64,000 nt of DNA from Heterocephalus glaber (lineage: Eukaryota; Chordata; Mammalia; Rodentia; Bathyergidae), in assembly GCF_000247695.1 (NCBI RefSeq), contig NW_004624865.1, forward strand, positions 1,177,305 through 1,241,304, given 5' to 3'. Shown one piece after another: positions 44,690 to 55,375 of the stretch. The notes below the pieces were generated by a model. The model did no database searches, had not been told where the DNA came from, and saw nothing but the letters and a program-made list of their open reading frames with translations. A program made the position numbers and the translations under genes. Positions within the stretch are counted from its first letter, which is position 1. The number at the start of each line of letters is the position of its first letter.

Positions 44690-45545
44690 CCGGGAGAGCA
44701 TTCATACCCAAAATACATCAGGAGTGTGAAAATTTGAACCAATCCTCCCTCCAAATAGTCCCAACAGTGAAAGGGCAGATGTACAAGAGAGGCAGCGTGA
44801 CAGGCAATGACGTGTGGAAGGTGCTCCACGCCTGAGCCTTCGGGAAATGCACAGGGGAAGTTCTCGGGGCTCCTTCCCACCCAGGCGGACGGCTGTGCAA
44901 ACGTGAAGATGACAAACGCTGGTGAGGATGTGGAGAAGGAGGAGCCCTTGTAACTACTGCCGAGCGGGTACATGAGCCCAGCTACGTGGAAATCAGATAG
45001 AGGCTCCTCAGGAAAACAAAACAGAAGGACCTGCTACCCAGTGGTGGCACTCACAGTACAGTCCTGAAGAAAGCGAAGGCAGCGTGCGCAGTGGAGTTGA
45101 TTGTAACACTCATCACAGGAGCCCAGGCATGGAGCAGCGAGCAGAGGTGTCAGTGATGGGTGGGTGGATAAAGGCAATATGATGTGTAAGCAAGTGGAGT
45201 ACTATACAGCCATAAAGAAAATGGAATCCTGTTATTTGCAATGAAGTTGTGCAGCTGGAGTTCTTCATGTTGAGCGAAATAAGCCAGACACAGAAAGACT
45301 GACCCTGGGTGTGTGGAAGAAAGCAAGGAAACAGAAAGGAAGGAAGGAAGGAAACCTGAACATAAGAGAGGGACTATCTATGTGGGAGTAAGTGGAAAGT
45401 GAGGAGCTAGGAGTAGAAGGTGGAAGGGTAACAGATATCCGTATGCAAGGTGTCTGTGTGTGTAGAAACGGCAGTGAAACCTCTTAATTTGTCCAACTAA
45501 CATATGCTAATAAAAAACGAACACAAAATCAAGAAGGTAAAGATT
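44690..45545 (+). mobile_element. LINE-1 3' end
   Basis: The ORF2 tail is visible as 'gctggtgaggatgtggagaa', 'ggagtactatacagccataa' and 'gcgaaataagccagacacag', followed by a GGAA-repeat 3' UTR and a terminal 'aataaaaaacgaacacaaaa'. Stops and indels disable it. Its 3' UTR type differs from the 17.5 and 48 kb copies. Confidence 0.85.
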
Positions 45546-46069
45546 TTTCAAATAAGCAAAAAAGGAAACACAGAGCGATTATCCAGACAGGGAAACCCCC
45601 CTTGCCCTATGAAATAGAAATTACTGTCTCACTCTTGGTTATGAAAGCAATACATTCATATTTTTAAAATTCAGCCCATATTATTTCCACCATAAAAAAT
45701 AAGCGGCTCCCACTGGCCATGGGGCTCAGCAAGCCCGGATGCCGGCTGGCAGTACCCTGGCTCCACGTGGCAGGCGCTCCCCGCGGCCGGAGACCTCGCC
45801 CGCATCACCAGCCACCCTCTCACTGCGCGTGCATGTGGCGGTCCCGCCCAATCGTCGGCCGTGACTTTCCTAGGCCCGTGGCCCTCTGGCTACCTCTGGT
45901 GGCTGTGGGGCACCTGTCCAACCGATGAAGGACTTGGGCAGGGATTTAAACACATCTCCCTTTCAATACTGGGTGCAGTGTATTTCTTCAGAAAAATGCA
46001 GGAGTTTTTTTTTTTGATAATCTGTTATTTCTTATTGTTAATGTATTACGTAGGAAGTGTGATAAAAAT

Positions 46070-46600
46070 GCGGCAAATGTTTGAATTTTCTTTTAAATGT
46101 TTTATGACAGCAAAAGACACATTGTTATAATCCCCTCAAAATTGTACCCCGGCTTTAAACACTCACCCCATTGTCCTCGCCACTTCCTGCAGCAGCTCTG
46201 GAGTCCTGTTTCCTGAGGGTCTGTAGTTGTGCTGTCCTGGCTGCCTCGATGACCTGAGTGGATCAAAACGTCTCCCTTTCATGGTCATTTTGACTTTGGG
46301 AAGAGCCAGAGGTCACAGGATGCTAGATCGGGTGACTAAGGTGGATGAGGACGCAGCCTCCTGTTTCTATGAGCTCCCTTTGCACTGGATGGCGCTCAGC
46401 AGGAGCAGTCACTGTATTTGTGATCATGCTTGGTAAGGACCCTTAGGAAAGAGGACTCCAGAGCTGCTGCAGAAACTTCCAAGGATGATAGGATGAGTGT
46501 GTGCAAAGAAAAGGCGAGGATTTTTGTGTCTTTTACTGTAATAAATGTTCTGAAATTTAAACATTCACCGTATATTTTGATCATTCCTTTTATTTCCTTA
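46070..46600 (-). mobile_element. mariner-derived palindromic element, copy 2
   Basis: The left arm (46100-46222) and right arm (46431-46550) are inverted copies: 'gcagcagctctggagtcctg' on the left against 'ggactccagagctgctgcag' on the right. The loop matches the loop of the 48.8 kb copy in reverse, so the insertion is on the minus strand. The terminal motif 'tcttttactgtaataaatgt' lies on the right, with its counterpart 'gacagcaaaagacacattgt' on the left. Confidence 0.8.
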
Positions 46601-46735
46601 TTGTACGTGATCTGGAAAACATAGCAAAGTATAAAGTTAACTTTTTGAAAAATCCATAACCTTACCACCCAGAAGTAATCATTCCTAAATTCAATAATTT
46701 CCTGTCGGCGCTTGATTAATTTATTTGTTATATTT

Positions 46736-46815
46736 TTGTGGTGCTGGGCATTGACGCCAGGACCAGGCGCATGCTGAGTGAGTGCTCTGCCCCAAGCCAC
46801 ATCCCAGCCGCAGGA
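46736..46815 (-). mobile_element. ID SINE monomer
   Basis: 'tgtggtgctgggcattgacg', 'gcgcatgctgagtgagtgct', 'ctgccccaagccacatccca'. Confidence 0.8.
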
Positions 46816-47187
46816 GCTCCCCTTATTATACGTCCTGCAGAGCTGTGGGCTTCACAAACAGGATCTTTACTGTTTGGAGCAGATTTGGTTTCACAGCAAA
46901 AGGCAGAAGAAAGTGCAGGCAGCTCTGGTACCTGCTCAGCCCCAGTGGGCACTCACCGTGACCCGTGGACTGGTGGAGGCTCCACCACCAGGGCCGCAGC
47001 CTTGGGAGGGCTCGCTGCTGGCTGGGACTGCCATGTGACGTCCTCGAATCTCCTCACCACCCCTGAGGTTCGGCTTCTCCCAGAGTCACACAGCGGGAGC
47101 CGGGTGGCCTGGTGCCTGCCTGGGCTGGCCCCTGTCTCGAATAGTGTGTGTATGTAAAGTCCCTTGCCCCTGAGGCTCCATCTCTGA

Positions 47188-47394
47188 TTCCATTGTTTTT
47201 GTTTTCTTGCTGAATAATGTGGCATCATGGAGATGTAGCAGTGTTTCTTTATCCACTCACCTGCTCAGGCCCACCTTGGCTGCTTCCGGGTCTAGGCAGT
47301 TGTGACTCAAGCTGCTCTACAAAGACCATGTGCAGGTTTTTGTGTGCATGTAAATTTTCAACTCATTTGGATAAATTCCAGAAAAGCACAGCTA
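47188..47394 (-). mobile_element. LINE-1 fragment
   Basis: The plus-strand view 'tttctttatccactcacctg', 'caggttttt...gtgtgcatg' and 'tcatttggataaattccaga' is the reversed L1 ORF2 tail (older L1 type). It is cut at its right side by the ID insertion. Confidence 0.65.
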
Positions 47395-47484
47395 GCTTTT
47401 TTTTTTTTTTTGGTACAGGGGATTGAACTCCGGTCCTTGAGCTTGCGCAGCAGGCGGCGAAACCACTGAGCTAAATCCCCGGCC
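47395..47484 (-). mobile_element. ID SINE, G+C-rich subtype
   Basis: Reversed ID 'gggattgaactccggtcctt', 'gagcttgcgcagcaggcggc', 'actgagctaaatccccggcc' with T-rich start. The flanking direct repeats CACAGCTA at 47387-47394 and 47485-47492 are identical. Confidence 0.95.
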
Positions 47485-47734
47485 CACAGCTATTTGATGT
47501 TAATATTATTTGCCTCATAGTTATGAGTTAAAGAAGAATGTAATGGATGCTTTCCCTGTTTTGTGATTTCCTGAAAGCATCCCGACACGTCTTACTTGAG
47601 CTTCGCTGTGGATTGGGACACAGTCACACGGGGGACTTTGTCTCAGAGAGGGGTGGGTGAACTCAGAGCCGCAGGAGACACAAATCTGCCTCCTGGGACT
47701 CTGAGTGCATCACCAGCATCAAACTCATACAGGA

Positions 47735-48330
47735 ACAAGTACAAGCACTGGCAAGTCAGTGTGGAGAGGCCTCAAAAAGCTAAAACTGGAAATTCCATTC
47801 TACCCAGTGGTTCTGCATCTAGGGATCTTCCTGAGTTACGATATCATATCACAGTGATCCATGCACACCCATGCTGACAGCAGCACAACTCATAATGAGT
47901 AAATCCTGGAAGTGGCTTATATGTCCATTAACATACAAATGGATAAAGAAAATGTGGTATTTACACGCAATGGAGTATTATTCTGCTGTAAAAAGGATAA
48001 GTCTGAGTCATGTACAGGAAAATGGGTGCACTTTGAGACCATAATATTAAGTGAATTAAATCAGACCCACAAGCTTAAATATCACATTTTTTTTATATGA
48101 GAAACTCAAAGTATAAATAAAGAGCAAAATAAAATATAGGTAATAGGATGTAGGGAGACCAATCTTTCTCAAATGGGAAGGGGACCAGGAGGTGGAGGGT
48201 GGGGGCAGGGAGGAGAGGGGGAGGGGAAGACAGTGAAGAAAGGGCTGAGAAGTGCTGTGCCCACGCTCCGCTCCGACTCCACCCAGGGACTGCAGTGGTT
48301 ATGTACTGCAAGCATGTGCTAAGGCAAAGA
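47735..48330 (+). mobile_element. LINE-1 3' end (ORF2 tail plus 3' UTR)
   Basis: 'gagaggcctcaaaaagctaa', 'ggcttatatgtccattaaca', 'aatggagtattattctgctg', 'caaagtataaataaagagca', then a purine-rich 3' UTR ('gaccaggaggtggagggtgg') shared with the reverse copy at 17.3-17.8 kb. It is non-coding. Confidence 0.85.
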
Positions 48331-48489
48331 GAGGGAATCGCCAACAGCAGCAGCAGCGGCGGCAGCAAAGTACAAAAACCCCAGCAAAAAATGTCTCCCA
48401 GGTGCGGAGGGCAAGGAGGGAGAGCAGCATAGTGCAGTTCTCCTTCCTGAGAAGCTACAAGGGAGAAGTCAGATTTCAGTTTGATACAC

Positions 48490-48734
48490 AAGGTATAATG
48501 AAAATATATGGTGAGCGTTTAAATTTAAAGATTATTACAGTAAAGGATGCATGACCATGAATCCCCCTCAAAATACTCCTTCCCCCTTTGAACACACTCA
48601 TTCCAACATTCATGGCAATTTCTCCTCAATAAAGATAACCATGAAACTTGCGTAATTGTGTATTTCCTTCTATGTTAACTATATCACATACAAGACGTGA
48701 TCCTTGAAGGTTTAACATTTAAAAATCTCTTACA
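48490..48734 (+). mobile_element. mariner-derived element end(s), partial
   Basis: It carries 'atatatggtgagcgtttaaa', 'gattattacagtaaaggatg' and 'atccccctcaaaatactcct', which is the outer terminus and the start of an arm. A second terminus ('ggtttaacatttaaaaatct') follows near 48709. It is joined to the full palindromic copy to its right. Confidence 0.65.
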
Positions 48735-48824
48735 AGGGCAGGGGATTTAGCTCAGTGGTTCCATTTCCTGCCTCGAAAGTGCAAGGTCCAGAGTTTGATC
48801 CCCAGTACCCGCCCCACCCCCCCT
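48735..48824 (+). mobile_element. ID SINE nested in a mariner-derived terminus
   Basis: 'gggcaggggatttagctcag', 'gcctcgaaagtgcaaggtcc', 'agagtttgatccccagtacc', C-rich end. Perfect 11-bp flanking repeats AATCTCTTACA lie at 48724-48734 and 48825-48835, so the ID inserted after the DNA transposon. Confidence 0.95.
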
Positions 48825-48835
48825 AATCTCTTACA

Positions 48836-49330
48836 CTAAAAGACTCATTGCCACAAATCTCCCTCAAAATCCTCTCCCTTTCTTTGAATATATTCATCCC
48901 ATTGTCCTTGCCACTTTCTGCAGCAGCTCTGGAGTCCTCTTTCCTGAGGGTCTTTACCAGGTGTGGTCACAAACACAGTGACTGCTGCTGCTGAGCGCCA
49001 TCCAGCAGAAAGGGAGCTCATAGACACATGACGCTGTGTCCTCATCCTCTTTAGTCACTGGATCTGGCACCGTGTGACTCCTGGTTCTTCTCTAAAGTCA
49101 AAGTGACCATGAAAGGGAACCATTTTGAGTCCATTCGGGACATGGAGGCAGCCAGGACAGTGCAGCTAAGGACCCTCAGGAAAGAGGACTCCAGAGCTGC
49201 TGCGGAAAGTGGCAAGGACAATGGGATGAGTGTGTTCAGAGGGAGGGGTGAATTTGAGGAGGATTCTGGGCAATGTGTCTTTTATTGTAATAATTAAAAA
49301 ATTTTAAGCATTCAGCATAGCTTTTAATAG
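48836..49330 (+). mobile_element. mariner-derived palindromic element, copy 3
   Basis: The left arm 48836-48956 is the reverse complement of the right arm 49168-49290 with few mismatches. Each arm encodes the end of a mariner-type transposase: KWQGQWDEYIQRKGEDFEGD on the minus strand on the left, and a degraded equivalent on the plus strand on the right. The loop of about 210 bp carries the upstream part (degraded LAPCDF block, then MTMKGNHFESIRDMEAA). No functional transposase remains. Confidence 0.82.
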
Positions 49331-49546
49331 TAGCTCATAGGAAATGACATATATAGAGACTGGAGTGATCGTGGGAAGCTACTCATTTTAAAAAATTAAA
49401 ATGTATACACTGAGCACCTGAAAACATTTCTACTGCTCAACAACTGTGTCAGATTCTGCACTTGAGCTGTGAATCCAGAGATTACTTAGAGAATCCAAAG
49501 AACCTGTCCAGGATTGCTGTGGAGGGCTTCTTTGAAAATCCCCTAG

Positions 49547-49643
49547 AGGGCTGGAGGTTTAGCTCAGTGGCCCTGTACCTGCCTCACAAGTGCAAGGTCC
49601 TGAGTTCAATCCTGGGTACAAAAAACAAAACAAAACAAAAAAA
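49547..49643 (+). mobile_element. ID SINE with A-rich tail
   Basis: 'agggctggaggtttagctca', 'cctgcctcacaagtgcaagg', 'cctgagttcaatcctgggta', tail with (AAAAC)n. The flanking repeats CCCCTAG at 49540-49546 and 49644-49650 match. Confidence 0.92.
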
Positions 49644-49767
49644 CCCCTAGGATGAGAAAATTTGAGGATACTTCCACTAGGTGTATTCTATTTATTATAA
49701 AGTATATGTATGGAATACTATATAGTATATATCGTGCTGTCAAACAATAAAAAATATAAAAGCATCT

Positions 49768-49952
49768 GTGTGTGTTAATGTGGACTGAACCCAGAGCCTT
49801 TGAACTAAGCTACATCTTCATCCCCCTTTTAAATGTTTATTTCCAGACAAGGTCTTGCTAAGTTGCTTAAACTGGGCTTGAGCTTCAGATCCTCCTGCCT
49901 CAGCCTCCCAGAATGCTGGGGTCCTAGATGTGCACCACCGCACCTGACTAGA
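49768..49952 (-). mobile_element. B1-dID SINE
   Basis: 'aatgtggactgaacccagag', 'aactaagctacatcttcatc', 'ccagacaaggtcttgctaag', 'cctcctgcctcagcctccca', 'atgctggggtcctagatgtg'. Confidence 0.9.
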
Positions 49953-50454
49953 AATACACAGTTTCAAGGGATGCGGCAGCAAACGAGTATACCGCTGTGC
50001 CAGTGTTCTCCTCTCCGGCCCACTCGTCTTCTTCAAGACCATGGCTCTAGAGATGAGGGAGGCGCAGAAGCTGGCACTTACTTACGTGTGGAAGGAGGGC
50101 GTGGCCCGCAGGCCGCAGGGAGAGACGGTCTCCTCCAGGGGGTGCCTGTCCTCTGCTCAGAAGGGCTGCGCCGCTGGGGTAAGTTTGGCACTGAGGGCAA
50201 GGGCCGTCTCTGCTTTTTGTCCAGGAGACCCGCAGCCCCGCCTGACCTCGCCCCTCAGAGTCCTCGGCCCTCACCTGCTCAGACAAGGTCATGAGACCCT
50301 CTCTGAGCCCTGCTGGGTGACGTCTGAGACAGGCTTGGCCTGCACACCCCAACTCCTCTGCTGCTTGGGAAGACCTCCGTGGGCTCTGCCTTGTGATTTT
50401 CAGATGTTTGGTCCCTGCCCTGAGGCTGTTGGTGCCATGTGTGAAGGGTGACTC

Positions 50455-50830
50455 TTCCATGACACCACTAAACAAACCAGCAGAAGTCACCATGGAAAAG
50501 CAACATGGGACCCAAATACCCATCTGCTGGTGAATGACTGAAAAGAACTTGTACCTTCTGTCCACCCCATGATGGAATATTATGCAGCCACGGAAATGGA
50601 CAAACCCTGCCAACACATGCTGCAAGGAGGAAGCCAGACAAGGTCCCATGTTCTATGGATGCACTTGTAGGAAATATGGAATAGAGGAATACTTTGGAGG
50701 GCTGTTGGCAGAGAACCAGGGGACTGCCTTTGAGTGTGCACTGACGGAAGCACTCTGGAACTAGAAGTAGTGATGGTTGTTCAGTCTTGGAAATGCACAA
50801 CATGTTGTTTACGGTGAATTTTGTATTTCT
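50455..50830 (+). mobile_element. old LINE-1 3' end
   Basis: 'ccatctgctggtgaatgact', 'gatggaatattatgcagcca', 'gttctatggatgcacttgta' and a late 'tggttgttcagtcttggaaa' correspond to the ORF2 tail and 3' UTR of an old L1M-type element. Confidence 0.6.
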
Positions 50831-51059
50831 TTTACTCCACGTACAAGAAGCAACATCTTAGCGCTTTCTGTCTGCGTTGTATGGAGGACCTCAGTGCCTC
50901 TGCTCTTATGGCCTGGACTCTGTCAGCAAAGCAGTCTGTGCCCAGAGCACCAGGCTTCAAAGTGCTTTGCTCAAAGGGAGTGGGTCAGATTTTCCTGCAT
51001 CTGGCCAGGTACTGAGCAAGGCCTTGGAACTGTCCAAGAGGACCAGCATTTCCCCCAGG

Positions 51060-51500
51060 GACAGTGTCAAGGTTTGGATCTAGATCCCCTGAAGTCTCCT
51101 GCACCCATCAGCAGGGCATTTGGCAGACGACTGGGCAATAGAGGCTTTAGCACCGCCTCCTGTTAGGAGGTGGGACCTGGTGGAAGGGGCGGTCCCAGGG
51201 ATGTGGCCTGGAAAGGTTCATCTCCTTTCCTGGCCCCTCCTCTTCCATGCTGTGATGAACAGCTTTCTTCCACCAGGCCAGGCCCCTCTGCCATGCCATG
51301 GACTGTTTCTCCTTCACCAGGCCCCTCTGCCATGCTGCCAGGCTTTGGAGGAGTTGACCATGGACCGAACCCTCTACAAACCATTAGCTGGAATAAATCT
51401 CTTTCCCTTACACTGTGGGTGCCGGGAATTGTGTCCCAGCAAGGAAGAAAGTGACTTAGAGGGACTGGGCATCTGCTCCTGCAGAGCCTTGTCTAAGCAC
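51060..51500 (+). mobile_element. MaLR-type solo LTR, copy D
   Basis: 'aggtttggatctagatcccc', 'ctgttaggaggtgggacctg', 'gtggaaggggcggtcccagg', 'gaccatggaccgaaccctct', 'attagctggaataaatctct' and 'ttgtgtcccagcaaggaaga' follow the complete MaLR LTR order, including AATAAA. Confidence 0.75.
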
Positions 51501-52202
51501 TGCAGCTCTCAGCCGGGTGCCAGAAGCCCAGTGCTTGAGTGATCAATAAACCAGACAGGGCCTGTGTACACGGGGAGCTGGAAGCAGGTAATTAAGCAAA
51601 CTCCCCATGCAAGCCTCCTTTCAGGGATTTACTGAGATTAAATAATTGAGCCTAGCCAGATCAGTTAGGAGAGAAACAGCAAGGCACGAGAGCTGCAACC
51701 CGACCACGGTGGCTGGGAGACACAACGAGCCCAGGGGTGGGGTGGACTGAGTGGGAGAGCATAGCCCACCAGCTGTTCCACAGCCCAGGTCAGGGTCCTG
51801 GGAGCCACGCCTGGGCTTGTCTGCAGCCCCCTCCTGCACCTCTCCTCCTCGGACCCCAATGCCACCCAATACCCTGTCCTCAGGATCCTCCCACTTCAGT
51901 CTCCAGGCGCCCCTCCTGTGGACTCCTGGGTTGGGTCAGCCCGGAATTTCCTGCCGTGCAACTGCACAGCAGCAAGACTGGCGCTCCCAGGCAGGCAGGC
52001 AGGCAGCCTCTTCCTGCTCTTCCTGCTCCCCTCAGGCTATTGCTCCCGACTCCTTGTTGCCCTCCAGTGCCCAGCTTCTCAGGCATGAGGCTGCCTAGTT
52101 CACCCCCACCCATGAGTGTCTCGTGTTAAGCATGCTCAGTGCTTGGCGCAATCCCTGGGGAACGGTGTGCACTTGAACTCAGAATGGTTCAGATGCAGGG
52201 GA

Positions 52203-52368
52203 GGTGTTAGTGGGAATTGAACTCAGCCCTTCTTAGATATATCCCCAGTTCTTTTTTCTTTTGAGGCAGAGTCTTGCTGAGTTGCCCAGTCTGGGATTAA
52301 CTTGAGATCCTCCTGCCTCAGCCTCCCAGAGTGCTGGGATTACAGGTGTGTACCACCATGCCAGGCTA
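52203..52368 (-). mobile_element. B1-dID SINE
   Basis: 'gtgggaattgaactcagccc', 'gatatatccccagttctttt', 'ttgaggcagagtcttgctga', 'cctcctgcctcagcctccca', 'gtgctgggattacaggtgtg'. Confidence 0.9.
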
Positions 52369-53210
52369 CAGTGTGTATTTCGTATATCAACAGCTTCACA
52401 AGCTTCACCAGGGTAGCCTGGTGCTAACAACCACATTAATAATCTTGCTGCAAAAGTAGGAATTAGCCCTTAAAAGGGCTAATTAAAGATAGTATTTGCT
52501 TCAGCTCAGATGAGGCCAGATTTTGTCCAGATAAATTGAGGAAAACTGCATTTGCTGGGCCTTTTTGCCTTGGAGTCAAGGATAAAGGATTGTGGACCTG
52601 TATTTCCTAAGGAATTCCTTTCCGTTTTCTCCAGGGATTCTGCTGGACAGAGCAAAGAGTTGTTTTTAATGTACTTTCCCAAGCCAACAGACCAGTCCTT
52701 GAGTCGAGAGGGACAGCTGAGCAGAAAGCTGCAACGTGAATGAAGCAGGTGTGAAGTTCCAGTGCCCTGGCGGGTCTGGGTCTTTGGAGAAATCATCTCA
52801 GGTGCTTCTGGGCACCTGGGCGGGGCTGGGCCGTCCCAGGGTGACTTGGGCTCCGTCTGCCGCAGAAGAGGCACGGAAGGTCACGTCTGCCACTCCTCAG
52901 CCACCGTGGGCTCTGGCTCTGCCAACGCCGCATCCACAGTCGTCCTGCTCTGGGTGTTCGGCCTGCGCAGGGCAGAGCAAGGGCCTGGAGAGGTCAGGTG
53001 ACAGGGCAGGCCTGTGTGGTCAGAAGAAAAAGTCCACATTCCCCCGGGAGATGCAGAGATGTCAATTTGGGGCTCAAAAGAGGAACAGCTTTAATATGGG
53101 GGGCTCCTTGCTGGGCCCGAGAACCCTGGATATCAGCTCTCCGAGAAAAATACAGACGTGGTCCAGGCCAGGCCTCCACAGCTTTCAGACCACAGCTCCT
53201 TGGATTTATT

Positions 53211-53305
53211 TATTTATTTATTTATATTTATTGGTACCGGGGATCAAACTCGAGTCCTTGCACTTGGGCAGCAGGCGGCAAAACCACTGAGCTAAATCCC
53301 CGGCC
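53211..53305 (-). mobile_element. ID SINE with 15-bp target-site duplication
   Basis: The flanks CTCCTTGGATTTATT at 53196-53210 and 53306-53320 are identical. Inside are (TTTA)n, 'ggtaccggggatcaaactcg', 'agtccttgcacttgggcagc', 'aggcggcaaaaccactgagc' and 'taaatccccggcc'. It is close to the 47.4 and 59.0 kb copies, implying a recently active subfamily. Confidence 0.96.
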
Positions 53306-53639
53306 CTCCTTGGATTTATTGTAGGTCATCAACAGCTGTGCCACTACACAGGTGCGTGGCGAGAAGATTAAAGAAACAGCTGGGCCTTTGAGAACGAATT
53401 TGGCCAGTCAGGCTGTTCACTCTTGGCGCGACTCGGGGAGGAAAATTATTCCCCAAGTGGTAGGAAGTTTTCAGGTAATTCTGTAGAGTCCATCACATTT
53501 TAACTGGTGATGCATTCGAGTTGCATTTCTTAGGGGAATTGGCATTTGAGTGAGCAGGACTTGATACAGAATTTGCAGGGTCCTAGAAAATTGCAATGCC
53601 CAGTTGCAAAATTAGTTAAGTTTCAAGATGATGCAATTC

Positions 53640-53758
53640 AGCAGGGCGTGGGGGCACATGCCTGCAATCTCAACACTGGAAGGCTGAGGCAGGAGGACCT
53701 CAGTGAGTTTGAGGCCAGCCTGGGCTATGCAGCAAGACCCTGTCTTAAAGAAACCAAG
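53640..53758 (+). mobile_element. B1-like SINE
   Basis: 'agcagggcgtgggggcacat', 'ggctgaggcaggaggacctc', 'gaggccagcctgggctatgc', 'agcaagaccctgtcttaaag'. Confidence 0.9.
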
Positions 53759-54319
53759 AAACAGAACAACAACAGAAAAGATCCCGTAATGATACTGGGG
53801 AGAGAAGTACTCAGCCACATCAGTGGTATCTGGTGAGAACTTAGCAGATCTCAGTTCTGTCGCGAGGCCTCTGGCCCATTGCACGTTTTCACCCACCAGC
53901 TGACTTCCAAATGGCAGCGCTTGGCTCTCCAGACTGGAGCCAGATAAATGGATCACCCATGAACTTGGTCACCCCAGTCAGGGACTGGATTGGCATTCAA
54001 TGCCTCAGCTCCCTGGGCGCTCAGTTGGGCAGACTCGGAGCTGTGCCCTCCATCTGCCATAGACCCCTTTGGCCCCAGCTACCCCAGCCTGGGGAGGGGC
54101 CTGAGGGAGGCCCTGATGAGGCCCAGTGAGACACAAACCGAGGGGAGAAAAGCCTGGCTCAACAGCACGATGGCCCAGAGCCCTGCAGGCCTGGACCAGA
54201 GGCAGCTGCTGCCCTGGCTGCCTCAGTGGGCACCGGCTCTGAGAGTCCCCAGGGGAGGTGTGCGGTCCTCCTCTTCCTCTTCCTCCTCCCCCTCTTCTCC
54301 TCCCACTTCTTTCACTCCC

Positions 54320-54722
54320 CCCAGTCACGTCTTGTGTCTAGATGTTTTCCCAGAGCCTCCTGTGCTGCTCCTGAGTGGGGCTTTGGGGAGGTGGCTGGAT
54401 CACAGGTGTGTGATTTAGGCTATGTGATCACCAAATGGGTTGGCATGGTTCTGGTGTGGGTAATGGAAAGCCCACCCTGGGTGTGGGTGGCAGCTGTCAG
54501 CAGGCTTGTGGCCTGGATTGGGTAAAAAGGGAAAGGGAGGCTGCTGCTTTGCTGCCTCCTGCCTGCCCTGCCGTGGCCTATTTCTCCTCTGCCACGCTGC
54601 CCTGCCTTGGAGCCAGCTGACTATGGACTGAAACCTCTACAAACTGTGAGCGAAATAAACTTTTCCTCCTTTAACTTTGGGGGTCGGGTTATTTTGTCCC
54701 AATAACAAAAAAGTAACTAACA
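54320..54722 (+). mobile_element. MaLR/ERVL-type solo LTR, copy E
   Basis: It is closely related to the 4620-5042 LTR ('aaaagggaaagggaggctgc', 'agccagctgactatggactg', 'aaacctctacaaactgtgag', AATAAA, 'gttattttgtcccaataaca'). Its right end meets a pyrimidine repeat. Confidence 0.75.
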
Positions 54723-54725
54723 CAG

Positions 54726-54825
54726 CCCCTTTTCTCCTCCTCCTCCTCTTTCTCCTCCTCCTCCTCCTCTTCTTTCTTCTCCTCCTCCTCCTCCTTCTCC
54801 TCCTTCTCTCTCCTTCTTTTCCTTC
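54726..54825 (+). repeat. (TCC/TTC)n polypyrimidine tract
   Basis: About 100 nt of almost pure pyrimidine (CTCCTCCTC, TTCTTC, CTCCTT) on the plus strand immediately follows the LTR end. A shorter similar tract lies at 54270-54305. Open frames through it (poly-Leu or poly-Arg) are artefacts. Confidence 0.95.
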
Positions 54826-55132
54826 TGAGGACAGGCGTGAGAGCCTCAGCCTTCTGTTAGAGCACACCATCTTAAGGAAGGTGTGCCCCGGCCTGCTGGT
54901 GGTCTCAGAGCCGCCTTTCCTCATGTGTCAGGTAAAATCCATGGGATTCCAAAGGCAGAACATGAATAATGTCTTACTGTACTGATGGGGAACTTTAGAC
55001 CCCATTTGTGACCTGGCACTATCTATTTTCTAGTAATGATCTGAAAGTAAGGAGACCCAGTATGGACATAACTTTCAGAAGGTTTGACATAGTAATGGCA
55101 TAAATAATACTTTTGTAATCAGCATCCTCCTG

Positions 55133-55222
55133 TTTTGTTTTTGAGGCGGAGTCTCAGTCTGTGGCCCAGGCTGGCCTCGAGCTCACAGCGATCCTCCTTC
55201 CTGAGCCTCCTGGGTGCTGCCC
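55133..55222 (-). mobile_element. B1-like SINE fragment
   Basis: 'tttttgaggcggagtctcag', 'ggcccaggctggcctcgagc', 'atcctccttcctgagcctcc', 'tgggtgctg'. Confidence 0.85.
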
Positions 55223-55375
55223 AGCACTATTGATACTGTTCCGGTTTCTTCTTTACTTTCATAGTTTAAGGAAGAGGTAAATTCCAGGCAGGGATGAAGG
55301 AGAATACACACAGATTTTCCCCCACTCATGTTTTGGCCTCTCCCTTTCCTCCCTCCTTCCCTCCCTTCCTTCCCA

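Noticed and set aside
44690..48330. Active LINE-1
   Set aside because: Only 5'-truncated 3' ends with stops are present; no ORF1 or reverse-transcriptase core is visible.
43365..49330. Functional mariner transposase gene
   Set aside because: All copies contain stops, frameshifts and truncations, and only the C-terminal third is present.
54637..54985. Arg-rich and Leu-rich frames over the polypyrimidine tract
   Set aside because: They are translations of a simple repeat on either strand.
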